Shown: positions 1 to 5,898 of the stretch, piece after piece
How the letters are laid out: each line of letters starts with the position of its first letter
Numbering within the stretch: the first letter of the stretch is position 1
NCBI GenBank assembly: GCA_003023245.1
Contig: PXTR01000056.1
Coordinates: 2,115-8,524, forward strand
Reading direction: 5' to 3'
Length of the DNA: 6,410 nt
From: Bacteroidetes bacterium QS_8_68_15
Lineage (GTDB): Bacteria; Bacteroidota; Rhodothermia; Rhodothermales; Salinibacteraceae
Notes under the pieces: generated by a model
The model's input: the letters and a program-made list of their open reading frames with translations, nothing else
Database searches by the model: none
Told to the model about the DNA's origin: nothing
Position numbers and translations under genes: made by a program

Positions 1-29
1 GGGCGCGAGTTGATGGCCCGCTCGACGAG

Positions 30-740
30 TCAGCCGCCCGGACGCAACGGGCGCATCACGACCTCCGAGACGAGGTAGTTGTCGGGGCTGTTCAGCAGGT
101 GCAGTACCGTATCAGATACATCCTCCGGCTGCATCTTGTTTTTCGAACTTTCTCCCGGGCTGAAGCTCGTCTCCACCGAGCCGGGGTAGACGCAGCTCAC
201 CTTGATCCCGTCCTCGCGGACTTCTTTCATCAATGCCAGGCTGAAGCCGCGCACGCCGAACTTCGAGGCGTTGTAGCCGGAGAGGCCGTCGTTGGCGACG
301 AGGCCGGCGATGGACGCGATGTTGATGATGTGCCCGCCGAAGCCGCTCTGTTCGTTCTGCGCCTTCATCGGCGCGAGCGCGGCGCGGGCGCACAGGAAGA
401 CGCCGCGCACGTTGGTTTCCATCATCGTATCCCAGTCCTCCACGGAGGCGTCGGCCACGTCGTCGAAGCGCCCGAGGCCGGCGTTGTTGAGAAGCGCGTC
501 GAGACGTCCGGCCTCCGAGGTGACACTCTGGAATGCCTGCTGAACGCTTTCCTCAGAGCGCACATCACACTCGACGGGGCGAAAGTCGTCCCCCAAATCG
601 TTTTGAAGCTGGTCGAGGTCGCCTGTGGAGCGGGCCAGTCCGTAGACGGTCGCGCCCTGTTCGATGAGCGCTTCGGCGAAGTGCTGCCCGAGGCCGCGCG
701 AGGCCCCGGTGACGACGCACACCTTGTCTTGCAAATCCAT
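30..740 (-). CDS. Classical short-chain dehydrogenase/reductase (SDR), 236 aa
   Basis: An NAD(P)(H)-dependent oxidoreductase of the classical SDR superfamily, soluble and cytoplasmic; the substrate cannot be read from the sequence. Counting from the ATG at 740, the Rossmann glycine motif TGASRGLG is at residues 11-18, the NNAG motif at 85-88, and the catalytic tetrad is complete: Asn110, Ser143, Tyr156, Lys160 (YNASK). The PG motif follows at 186-187. Arg15 in the glycine motif and Arg37 after strand 2 suggest NADP(H) preference (inference). Length is normal for the family. The frame stays open to a GTG at 797, but the extra 19 residues (hydrophobic and proline/phenylalanine-rich) do not belong to the fold, and a promoter-like element lies inside that stretch, so the ATG at 740 is preferred. 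The leader is pyrimidine-rich with no Shine-Dalgarno. The gene is divergent from trmH. It probably acts as a ketoreductase or alcohol dehydrogenase. Confidence 0.94.
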   Translation of the reverse strand: MDLQDKVCVVTGASRGLGQHFAEALIEQGATVYGLARSTGDLDQLQNDLGDDFRPVECDVRSEESVQQAFQSVTSEAGRLDALLNNAGLGRFDDVADASVEDWDTMMETNVRGVFLCARAALAPMKAQNEQSGFGGHIINIASIAGLVANDGLSGYNASKFGVRGFSLALMKEVREDGIKVSCVYPGSVETSFSPGESSKNKMQPEDVSDTVLHLLNSPDNYLVSEVVMRPLRPGG

Positions 741-782
741 TGGCGCAAAAGGAGGAAACACAGGAAAAGAGTGCTGCGCTTT

Positions 783-790
783 TAAACATA
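783..790 (-). promoter_or_regulatory. Candidate Bacteroidota-type -7 promoter element for the SDR gene
   Basis: On the minus strand this reads TATGTTTA, which matches the Bacteroidota -7 consensus TAnnTTTG at all fixed positions except the last. It lies about 43 nt before the SDR ATG at 740, a sensible distance for a short pyrimidine-rich leader. No convincing -33 TTG is visible upstream; the nearest candidate is a CTG. The call is therefore a weak prediction from a single motif. Confidence 0.33.
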
Positions 791-946
791 GCCACACCCG
801 TCCGGTTCGTCAGGCGGCCGGAGCGATAGTTCGTGTGAATTAAGACGACGGGTCGCTCGGAACGGCGGACCACGGAGGGCCGACGGTCATACCCTCGCGG
901 TGCTGCGGACGGCAGGTTTTCCTACGCCGGGTCCCAGATACAACCC

Positions 947-974
947 CAAACTGCGAAGCCCAAACCGCGAAGCC
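947..974 (+). repeat. 14-nt tandem duplication abutting the trmH start codon
   Basis: CAAACTGCGAAGCC (947-960) is followed directly by CAAACCGCGAAGCC (961-974), one mismatch in 14. A single C then separates the repeat from the trmH ATG at 976. Each unit splits into two heptamers, CAAACYG and CGAAGCC. The repeat occupies the position where a ribosome binding site would sit, and there is no GGAGG-like sequence. It resembles, in heptamer period and A/C-rich composition, the array just before the hrpB start. Confidence 0.8.
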
Positions 975-975
975 C

Positions 976-1752
976 ATGCACGATCCCGAAGCCGCGCGCG
1001 CCGAGATGCAGGCGCTGCTTGCCGACGAGGGCGCTCCCGACGAGGACCTGCTGCCCGAGATCGGCGGGCGGCGCTTGGAAGCGAGCGAGGTGATCCGCCT
1101 GCTTGCCGGCCACCTCACCGATCGGCGCCGGGCGCGCATCGCCGACGTGGTCGCGGGCCGCACGAAGCGGCTCGTGCCAGTCGTCGAAGGGCTGGTTAAC
1201 ACCGGCAACGTCAGCGCCGTGATGCGCAGCGCCGAGGCGTTGGGCTGCCAGGCGCTGCACGTGGTGGAGGGGGCGGGTGAGCAGCGCTTCAAGCGTTCGA
1301 AGCGCACCTCGCAGGGCGCCGAAAAGTGGCTCGACCTCACGCGCTGGTCCGGCCCCGACGCCTGCGCGGCGCACTTCCGCACGCACGGCGTCCAGCTCGT
1401 TGCCACCGCGCTTACGGACGAGGCCGTCCCCATCGGCGAGATCGACTTTCGCCGGCCTACCGCGCTGGTGTTCGGAAACGAGGAGGGCGGCGTGAGCGAG
1501 GCCATGCTCGCGGCCGTCGACCGCGTGTGCATCGTGCCGCTGCCGGGCTTCACCGAAAGCTTCAACGTGTCCGTCGCCGCGGCGGTGGCGCTTCACCACG
1601 CGCGCCGGGCACAGCGCGAAGACGGCGGCGGCCCGCTCACCGGCGACCTGAACGCGGCCGAGCGCGAACGCCTCACCGCGCGCTTCTACCTGCGCAGCGT
1701 GACGAAAGCGGAAGCGATCCTGCGGCGGAAACTCGTCGGTCGTGGATCGTGA
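976..1752 (+). CDS. trmH: TrmH-type (SpoU/SPOUT) tRNA 2'-O-methyltransferase, 258 aa
   Basis: A SAM-dependent RNA ribose methyltransferase of the SPOUT superfamily, TrmH branch, which methylates the 2'-OH of G18 in the tRNA D-loop in characterised members. All three signature motifs are visible. Motif 1, NTGNVSAVMRS, at residues 75-85 carries the family's catalytic arginine as Arg84. Motif 2, LVFGNEEGGVS, spans about 164-174. Motif 3, PLPGFTESFNVSVAAAVAL, at about 188-206 forms the trefoil-knot cofactor pocket. The C-terminal segment RFYLRSVTKAEAIL (236-249) matches the arginine-rich helix typical of TrmH. The N-terminal roughly 60 residues are acidic and helical. The ATG at 976 is the only good start, with a tandem repeat instead of a Shine-Dalgarno. 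The last five codons (VGRGS) and the stop overlap a degenerate repeat array, so the extreme C-terminus may be repeat-derived. Another SpoU-family RNA target, such as rRNA, cannot be excluded. Confidence 0.92.
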   Translation: MHDPEAARAEMQALLADEGAPDEDLLPEIGGRRLEASEVIRLLAGHLTDRRRARIADVVAGRTKRLVPVVEGLVNTGNVSAVMRSAEALGCQALHVVEGAGEQRFKRSKRTSQGAEKWLDLTRWSGPDACAAHFRTHGVQLVATALTDEAVPIGEIDFRRPTALVFGNEEGGVSEAMLAAVDRVCIVPLPGFTESFNVSVAAAVALHHARRAQREDGGGPLTGDLNAAERERLTARFYLRSVTKAEAILRRKLVGRGS

Positions 1753-1766
1753 GTTCGTGGGTCGTG
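1738..1766 (-). repeat. Degenerate heptamer array (left arm), overlapping the trmH 3' end
   Basis: On the minus strand this stretch is built from about four units close to CCACGAM, with small insertions between some units. On the plus strand it appears G/T-rich. It overlaps the last codons and stop of trmH. It is about 80% complementary, with one gap, to the array at 1861-1897, so the two form an imperfect inverted pair about 94 nt apart. No T-tract follows, so it is not a standard intrinsic terminator. Confidence 0.7.
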
Positions 1767-1860
1767 TACGGCGCGCAACTTCTTACTGAGGCCGTTCGCC
1801 CCGGTGCAATGGGACGTACCTGCGGCGTTTGCGTCCTCGCGTGCCGGTCGCCGCCGCAAG
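1767..1860. other. Core between the inverted heptamer arrays
   Basis: These 94 bp lie between the two inverted arrays. A 7-bp stem can form between TGCGGCG (1821-1827) and CGCCGCA (1852-1858) around a 24-nt loop. The hrpB frame remains open back to a TTG at 1829, but its translation here does not resemble HrpB. I recognise no RNA family and no promoter with confidence. Confidence 0.45.
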
Positions 1861-1897
1861 CAACGACCAACGAACCACGACCAACGAACCACCAACC
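1861..1897 (+). repeat. Heptamer array (right arm) abutting the hrpB start codon
   Basis: Five consecutive seven-base units with consensus CMACSAM, such as CAACGAC and CAACGAA, run from 1861 to 1895. Two further C residues then lead straight into the GTG at 1898. The stretch contains no T on the coding strand, has no Shine-Dalgarno, and should be unstructured unless it pairs with the left arm at 1738-1766. Confidence 0.8.
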
Positions 1898-4498
1898 GTG
1901 ACCGACCTCCCCGTCGAAGACGCGCTGCCAGAGCTGAAGCGCGCGCTTCGCCGCCGCCCCGAAGCCGTGCTCGAAGCCCCCACCGGGGCGGGCAAGACCA
2001 CGCGCGTTCCGCTCGCGCTCCTCGGCGAAGACTGGCTCGCCGGCGGGCAGAGGCTGCTCGTACTGGAACCACGCCGCCTGGCCGCCCGCGCCGCCGCGCG
2101 CCGCATGGCCTCGCTCCTCGGCGAGCAGGCCGGCCAGACCGTCGGCCACCGCGTGCGCATGGACACGCAGGTCGGCCGGGAGACGCGCATCGAGGTCGTC
2201 ACCGAAGGCATCCTGACGCGCTTCCTCCAGGACGACCCGGCGCTCGACGGCGTCGGCGGCGTCGTCTTCGACGAATTCCACGAGCGCAGCTTGCAGGCAG
2301 ACCTCGGGCTGGCGCTCTGCCTCGACGCGCGCGCTGCCCTGCGCCCCGATCTGCGCCTCCTCGCTATGAGCGCCACGCTCGACGCCGGCCCCGTCGCGGA
2401 CCTGCTGGGCGGCGACGACGGGACCGCCGCACGTATCCAGAGCGAGGGGCGCACCTATCCGGTCAGCGAGCACTACCTCGACCGCCGCCCCGACGGCCGG
2501 ATCGAAGACTACACGGCGCGCGCTGTGCGCCGGGCGGTGCAGAAAAATGCCGGCGGAGGCGACGTGCTCGTCTTTTTGCCGGGGGCAGGCGAAATCCGCC
2601 GCACCGAAGACCGCCTCGACGACCTGGCGGACGACGAAAACGTGGACGTGCGTCCCCTCTTCGGCGCGCTTCCCGAAAAGAAGCAGGACGCCGCCATCGC
2701 TCCCAGTCCCGAGGGCCGCCGCAAGGTCGTCCTCTCCACCGACATCGCCGAGACGAGCCTCACCATCGAAGGCGTCACCGTCGTCATCGACAGCGGCTTC
2801 CGGCGCGCGCCGCGCTTCGACGCGCAGAGCGGCATGACCAAGCTCGAGACGGTGCGCATCTCGAAAGCCAGCGCCGACCAGCGAAAGGGGCGCGCAGGCC
2901 GCGTGGAGCCGGGGGTGTGCTACCGCCTCTGGACGCGCCATCGCCAGCAGCACCTCAAGGACTTCGCGCCGCCGGAAATCCAGAAGGCTGACCTCGCCCC
3001 GCTGGCGCTGGAGCTGGCCTGCTGGGGCGCGTCCTCGCCCGCGGAACTGCGCTGGCTCGACGCCCCGCCGGAGAAGACCTTCGCGCAGGCCGAGGCGCTC
3101 CTCCAGCAGCTCGGCGCGCTCTCTGGTGAAGACGGGCGCGTTACCCATCACGGGCGGCGCATGGCGGGCCTCGGCGTGCATCCGCGTCTGGCGCATCTGC
3201 TGCTGGCGGCGGAGGAGCGCGGCCTCGGCGCGGCGGCCTGCGACCTGGCGGCGCTCCTGGACCGGCGCGACCCGTTCAAAGGCCGCGGCGAAGCGCCCGA
3301 CGCCGACCTGCGTCTGCGCCTCCAGGCCCTCCGCGACCTGCGCGCCGGCGACCAACCGCGCGAGGGCAAGAGCTACCGCGTCAGCCGCGGGGCGCTGCAC
3401 GGGGCGCGCAAACGCGCCGGCCACTTCCGGCGCAAGCTGGGCATCGCGAAGCGGGAGCGCGTGACGGGCGACGACGTGGAGGCGGCGGGCCTGCTCGTGG
3501 CGCTGGCGTACCCGGATCGGCTGGCACAACGCTCCGACCGCACGGGAGGAAGTACTCCTGGGGTGCGGCGCGAAGGGCAAGACGGACGCTTCCGCCTGCG
3601 CTCCGGCGAAGGGGCGTCGTTTGCGCGCCCGCAGCTGCTTTCGGACGCGGCGTTTCTGTCCGTCGCGCACCTGGGCGGGCGCGGCAGCGAAGGCACGATT
3701 TATCTCGCCGCGCCGATCTCGAAAGCGGAGATCACCGAGCAGTTCTCCGAGCATGTCGAACAGCGCGACCTCGTGCGCTGGGACGGCGGCGCGGAGCGCG
3801 TGCGGGCGCGGCGGCAGCGTGTGCTCGGCGCGCTCGTGTTGAAGGACGGGCCGCTGCGCGACCCCGCGCCGTCAGCGCTGGCGGAGGCGCTGCTGGAGGG
3901 GGTGCGCGCGGAGGGCCTGCGCGCCGCGCTGCCGTGGACGAAGCGCGCGCGCCAACTCCAAGAGCGGCTCGTCTTTCTCCATCATCACCGCGGCGGAGAC
4001 GAGGACGACGCGTGGCCCGACGCCTCCGACGAGGCGCTCTTGGGCGACGCGGAGCACTGGCTGTTGCCGCACCTCTACGGCAAGCGCCGCCTCTCCGACC
4101 TCGACGACCTGAACCTGCACGAACTGCTCAAGCAGCGCCTCACGCACCAGCAGCGCCGCCGCCTTTCCGACCTCGCCCCCACGCACATCGAGGTGCCCAG
4201 CGGGCAGCGCCGCCCCATCGACTACGCCGACCCTGAGGCGCCGGTGCTGGCCGCGCGCATCCAGGAATTTTTCGGCCTCACCGAGACGCCGCGCATCGCC
4301 GGGGGGCGCGTGGCGCTGACGATCCACCTCTTAGACCCGGCGCAGCGCCCCGCGCAGATCACGCAGGACCTGCGTCACTTCTGGAACGACACCTACTTCG
4401 AGGTGCGCAAAGACCTGCGGGGCCGCTACCCGAAGCACTACTGGCCCGAAGACCCGTTCGAGGCGACGCCCACGCACCGCGTGCGCCCCGAGCAATAG
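1898..4498 (+). CDS. hrpB: ATP-dependent RNA helicase-like HrpB, 866 aa
   Basis: A DEAH-box superfamily 2 ATPase of the HrpB family; bacterial members are predicted RNA helicases with a poorly defined role. Counting from GTG 1898, Walker A APTGAGKT is at 27-34, the DExH box DEFH at 125-128, SAT at 158-160, motif V (STDIAETSLTI) at 280-290 and motif VI QRKGRAGR at 328-335. Then come the winged-helix/HA2 region and the HrpB-specific C-terminal domain, ending in the typical KHYWPEDPF-type tail. Length is close to the usual 820-850 aa, so it is complete. A TTG at 1829 is in frame, but the extra 23 residues are translated repeat; GTG 1898 places LPVEDALPEL at the start, as in other HrpB proteins. 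It lies 145 bp after trmH on the same strand, and co-transcription is possible. An apparent short insertion at about residues 548-557 is encoded by a palindrome with AT-ending codons. Confidence 0.95.
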   Translation: MTDLPVEDALPELKRALRRRPEAVLEAPTGAGKTTRVPLALLGEDWLAGGQRLLVLEPRRLAARAAARRMASLLGEQAGQTVGHRVRMDTQVGRETRIEVVTEGILTRFLQDDPALDGVGGVVFDEFHERSLQADLGLALCLDARAALRPDLRLLAMSATLDAGPVADLLGGDDGTAARIQSEGRTYPVSEHYLDRRPDGRIEDYTARAVRRAVQKNAGGGDVLVFLPGAGEIRRTEDRLDDLADDENVDVRPLFGALPEKKQDAAIAPSPEGRRKVVLSTDIAETSLTIEGVTVVIDSGFRRAPRFDAQSGMTKLETVRISKASADQRKGRAGRVEPGVCYRLWTRHRQQHLKDFAPPEIQKADLAPLALELACWGASSPAELRWLDAPPEKTFAQAEALLQQLGALSGEDGRVTHHGRRMAGLGVHPRLAHLLLAAEERGLGAAACDLAALLDRRDPFKGRGEAPDADLRLRLQALRDLRAGDQPREGKSYRVSRGALHGARKRAGHFRRKLGIAKRERVTGDDVEAAGLLVALAYPDRLAQRSDRTGGSTPGVRREGQDGRFRLRSGEGASFARPQLLSDAAFLSVAHLGGRGSEGTIYLAAPISKAEITEQFSEHVEQRDLVRWDGGAERVRARRQRVLGALVLKDGPLRDPAPSALAEALLEGVRAEGLRAALPWTKRARQLQERLVFLHHHRGGDEDDAWPDASDEALLGDAEHWLLPHLYGKRRLSDLDDLNLHELLKQRLTHQQRRRLSDLAPTHIEVPSGQRRPIDYADPEAPVLAARIQEFFGLTETPRIAGGRVALTIHLLDPAQRPAQITQDLRHFWNDTYFEVRKDLRGRYPKHYWPEDPFEATPTHRVRPEQ
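3538..3568. repeat. 31-nt two-stem palindrome inside hrpB
   Basis: The outer arms CCGCAC (3538-3543) and GTGCGG (3563-3568) pair perfectly, and so do the inner arms AGGA (3547-3550) and TCCT (3556-3559). They are separated by a symmetric GGG/GGG internal loop, with AGTAC as the apical loop. It is in frame within hrpB and encodes a Gly-Gly-Ser-Thr-Pro-Gly stretch. The five codons GGA, GGA, AGT, ACT and CCT all end in A or T in a gene that otherwise strongly prefers G or C there. The segment falls between a YPDR motif and the RFRLRSGEGA segment, where HrpB proteins usually have only a short connection, so it looks inserted. Confidence 0.65.
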
Positions 4499-4541
4499 CG
4501 CACGGCGGGCAGCGGGAAACCGTCCTCTGCACGCGCAGCGC

Positions 4542-4646
4542 TCACGAGTCTGCTGTCTGCGGCGCCAGTCGCGTTCCGCAACGTTTGCAAAAGATCGCGT
4601 CGTCGTCGGCGTCGTCGTGGCCGGTAAGCCCGCAGGCCGGACACAA
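4542..4646 (-). CDS. Four-cysteine zinc-ribbon segment or microprotein after GPP34
   Basis: Reading from a possible TTG start at 4646, this 34-residue frame begins CPACG and continues with an Asp-rich middle and FCKRCGTRL, giving a C-X2-C-X14-C-X2-C pattern typical of zinc-ribbon modules. Codon third positions are mostly G or C, consistent with real coding. It begins about 10 nt after the GPP34 stop (4659-4657) but in the +1 frame relative to it. The frame is open upstream to an ATG at 4727 inside GPP34, but translation there is Pro/Arg-rich shadow. There are three readings: a separate microprotein with a TTG start, a C-terminal domain of GPP34 reached by +1 frameshifting at CTC-TGA, or a domain detached by a one-base deletion. 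It ends 43 bp from the convergent hrpB stop, and no clear terminator is seen between them. The function is unknown; zinc ribbons bind nucleic acids or proteins. Confidence 0.55.
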   Translation of the reverse strand: MCPACGLTGHDDADDDAIFCKRCGTRLAPQTADS

Positions 4647-4656
4647 GCTGCGCGCA

Positions 4657-5439
4657 TCAGAGCGGGTTCGTGGCGGCCGCCGTGGCGGCGCTCGTGGCGG
4701 TGAGCACGGCGGCGGTCGTTTCGGCATCGACCGACGAAACGGTGCGTCCCATGCGGGCGTCTTCCGTCAGCTCATCGAGGCGGTCGGCGGCGGCGTCGCG
4801 CTCCTCATCCTCGAAGACGTCGTGAGTGAGGCCGCAGGCATCCATCAGCGCGATGAGGGCGAGCGCGCGGTCGTCGGGCGCTTCTCCTTCGAGCACGACC
4901 TGGCGGATGCGGGCGCGCACGCGCTGCTCCGGGTCGGGATCGACGGTAGGATAGCGCTGGTAGGAGTAGACGCCGAGAAATCGGTGGTCTTCTTTTTCGA
5001 GCACGCCTTCGTCGGTGAGGCGGCGCAGCATGTGGTCGCGCAGGCCGTCTTCGTTGCCTCCGTCCTCGTCGCCTTCGTCCGCGGCGGTGACGGAGGGGAG
5101 CGTGCGCAGCCAGTGCATGGTGCCGCGCGGCTCGTCCTCATCGGCCATTGCGCGGAGGGGCGAGTCGAGGGCGGAGTCGCCGGTGGGCGTGTCGTCGACG
5201 ACGGTCCACAGGTCGTTCTCGTGGCGGATGCGCCCGCGGGCGGCGAGCGTCAGCAGCACGGCGGCGGCCAGGCCGAACGGCAGCGCTGCCCGGTCGCCCA
5301 CCTCGACGCTTCCTTCCTCATCGCCGAGGGCCAGCAGCAACACCGCCTCCGGCAGCGTCAGGGTGGTGTCGCCGGTGGCGCTTTCCCCGCTGTCGGGGCG
5401 TTTGCTTTCTTGCGGTGCGGGGTCGGGCGCGTCGGCCAT
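4657..5439 (-). CDS. GPP34 (GOLPH3/Vps74-like) family protein, 260 aa
   Basis: A bacterial member of the GPP34 family. Eukaryotic GOLPH3/Vps74 bind phosphatidylinositol-4-phosphate on Golgi membranes; the role of bacterial members is largely unknown. Counting from ATG 5439, the family's opening LTLPEAVLLLAL is at 27-38, LPFGLAAAVLLTLAARGRI at 53-71, a TPTGD motif at about 84-88, and the HRFLG...RYP segment at about 152-164. The alanine/threonine-rich hydrophobic tail typical of bacterial members closes the protein. There is no signal peptide or transmembrane helix, so it is expected in the cytoplasm or at the membrane surface. An in-frame ATG at 5469 would add ten residues (MRNAKHVPTR) encoded by leader-like, repeat-adjacent sequence; 5439 is preferred, but this is not certain. 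It follows the TM2 gene by 66 bp and is probably in the same operon. The stop context CTC-TGA-T is immediately followed by a zinc-ribbon frame. Confidence 0.88.
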   Translation of the reverse strand: MADAPDPAPQESKRPDSGESATGDTTLTLPEAVLLLALGDEEGSVEVGDRAALPFGLAAAVLLTLAARGRIRHENDLWTVVDDTPTGDSALDSPLRAMADEDEPRGTMHWLRTLPSVTAADEGDEDGGNEDGLRDHMLRRLTDEGVLEKEDHRFLGVYSYQRYPTVDPDPEQRVRARIRQVVLEGEAPDDRALALIALMDACGLTHDVFEDEERDAAADRLDELTEDARMGRTVSSVDAETTAAVLTATSAATAAATNPL

Positions 5440-5471
5440 GCGGGTAGGGACATGTTTGGCGTTTCGCATTG

Positions 5472-5498
5472 AACGTGAAACGGTATACGTTGCACGTT
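5472..5498. repeat. Inverted repeat in the TM2–GPP34 gap
   Basis: Two 11-nt arms, AACGTGAAACG (5472-5482) and CGTTGCACGTT (5488-5498), are complementary except for one A/G mismatch and enclose a GTATA loop. The element lies 7 bp after the TM2 stop, between co-oriented minus-strand genes. No T-run follows in the direction of transcription, so an intrinsic terminator is unlikely. An mRNA processing or stability hairpin, or a protein-binding palindrome, are alternatives. Confidence 0.7.
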
Positions 5499-5505
5499 TG
5501 GCGGA

Positions 5506-5898
5506 TTACCACAACTCGTCGGCGGTGGGCGTGGAGCGCACCAGCGAGGCCACCTCGTCGGCCTGGCGGCGGTTGTAGCGACGCGTGAGGTTTTTGTAGT
5601 TGATCGCGTCGTAGATGGTGCCGACCATGCAGAGCCCGCCAGTCAGGAGATAGAGCACGCCCATGCCGACCTGTTCGAGGTAAAAGCGCTGGAACCCGTT
5701 CCCGATGATGGTGAGTCCCACGGCCACCAGGAGCAGCACCATGATCGGGTCTTTGCGACGCTCGCGGTAAACACTGGCGAACTGGCGCGCCTCCTCCTCG
5801 TCCATCGGCTTCATCAGATCGGCGACGTGGAGCTGCTCTTCGCCTTTGAGTTCGGGGAGGTACTGGAGGACGCGGCCGGTCGTGTCGGGGCCGGGCAT
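5506..5898 (-). CDS. TM2 domain-containing membrane protein, 130 aa
   Basis: A small inner-membrane protein with a TM2 domain, two transmembrane helices joined by a short turn. The N-terminal roughly 50 residues are soluble and charged, with LQYLPELKGEE at 11-21 and an acidic-to-basic helix ending in YRERRKDP at 44-51. Helix 1 spans about 51-66, the turn contains QRFYL at 70-74 (the family's conserved aromatic/basic motif), and helix 2 spans about 76-95 with GVLYLLTGG. A charged tail follows. TM2 function is not established. ATG 5898 is preferred because it retains the LPELKGEE region, which I recall as typical of Bacteroidota homologues. Its leader is A/C-rich without a Shine-Dalgarno. The first 85 nt overlap the 3' end of the DUF2752 frame, and an internal ATG at 5814 overlaps that frame's stop as TGATG, so coupled synthesis of a 102-aa form is conceivable. 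Confidence 0.88.
   Translation of the reverse strand: MPGPDTTGRVLQYLPELKGEEQLHVADLMKPMDEEEARQFASVYRERRKDPIMVLLLVAVGLTIIGNGFQRFYLEQVGMGVLYLLTGGLCMVGTIYDAINYKNLTRRYNRRQADEVASLVRSTPTADELW

Larger units (their letters stand above)
741..975. other. Divergent intergenic region between the SDR gene and trmH
   Basis: This gap of 235 bp separates the two divergent start codons. It is less GC-rich near 750-840 than the flanking genes. It holds the candidate SDR promoter element at 783-790 and, at its right end, the tandem duplication next to the trmH start. I see no convincing small ORF, no tRNA-like fold, no strong terminator and no clear promoter for trmH. A short inverted pair (TCCGG at 801-805 with CCGGA about 10 nt further on) is present but too short to interpret. 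Confidence 0.6.

Noticed and set aside
99..785. A plus-strand open frame opposite the SDR gene
   Set aside because: It is antisense to a complete catalytic SDR and has no recognisable domain; it is explained by high GC.
741..797. A GTG start at 797 for the SDR gene
   Set aside because: The extension is not part of the SDR fold and would place the candidate promoter element inside the gene.
1829..1897. An upstream TTG start for hrpB adding 23 residues
   Set aside because: The added residues are translated heptamer repeat and are unlike HrpB N-termini. The GTG at 1898 lies just before the conserved start of the protein.
947..1897. A CRISPR-like or iteron array
   Set aside because: The repeats are seven-base units without unique spacers, and no cas or replication genes are present.
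1673..3754. A very long minus-strand open frame (over 690 codons) opposite hrpB
   Set aside because: It is an antisense shadow of hrpB in GC-rich DNA. The translation is rich in Arg, Ala and Glu with no domain, while the plus strand carries every HrpB helicase motif.
4499..4541. An intrinsic terminator between the convergent hrpB and zinc-ribbon stops
   Set aside because: Only a short ACGG/CCGT pair is visible, with no T-run on either strand.
4331..4657. A minus-strand frame starting at an ATG that overlaps the GPP34 stop as TGATG
   Set aside because: It runs antisense into the hrpB 3' end, lacks the cysteine motif (which is in another frame) and resembles no family, so the TGATG overlap is probably chance.
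4585..5472. A plus-strand open frame of nearly 300 codons opposite GPP34
   Set aside because: The minus strand encodes a recognisable GPP34 domain. The plus-strand product is Gly/Val/Arg-rich with no motif.
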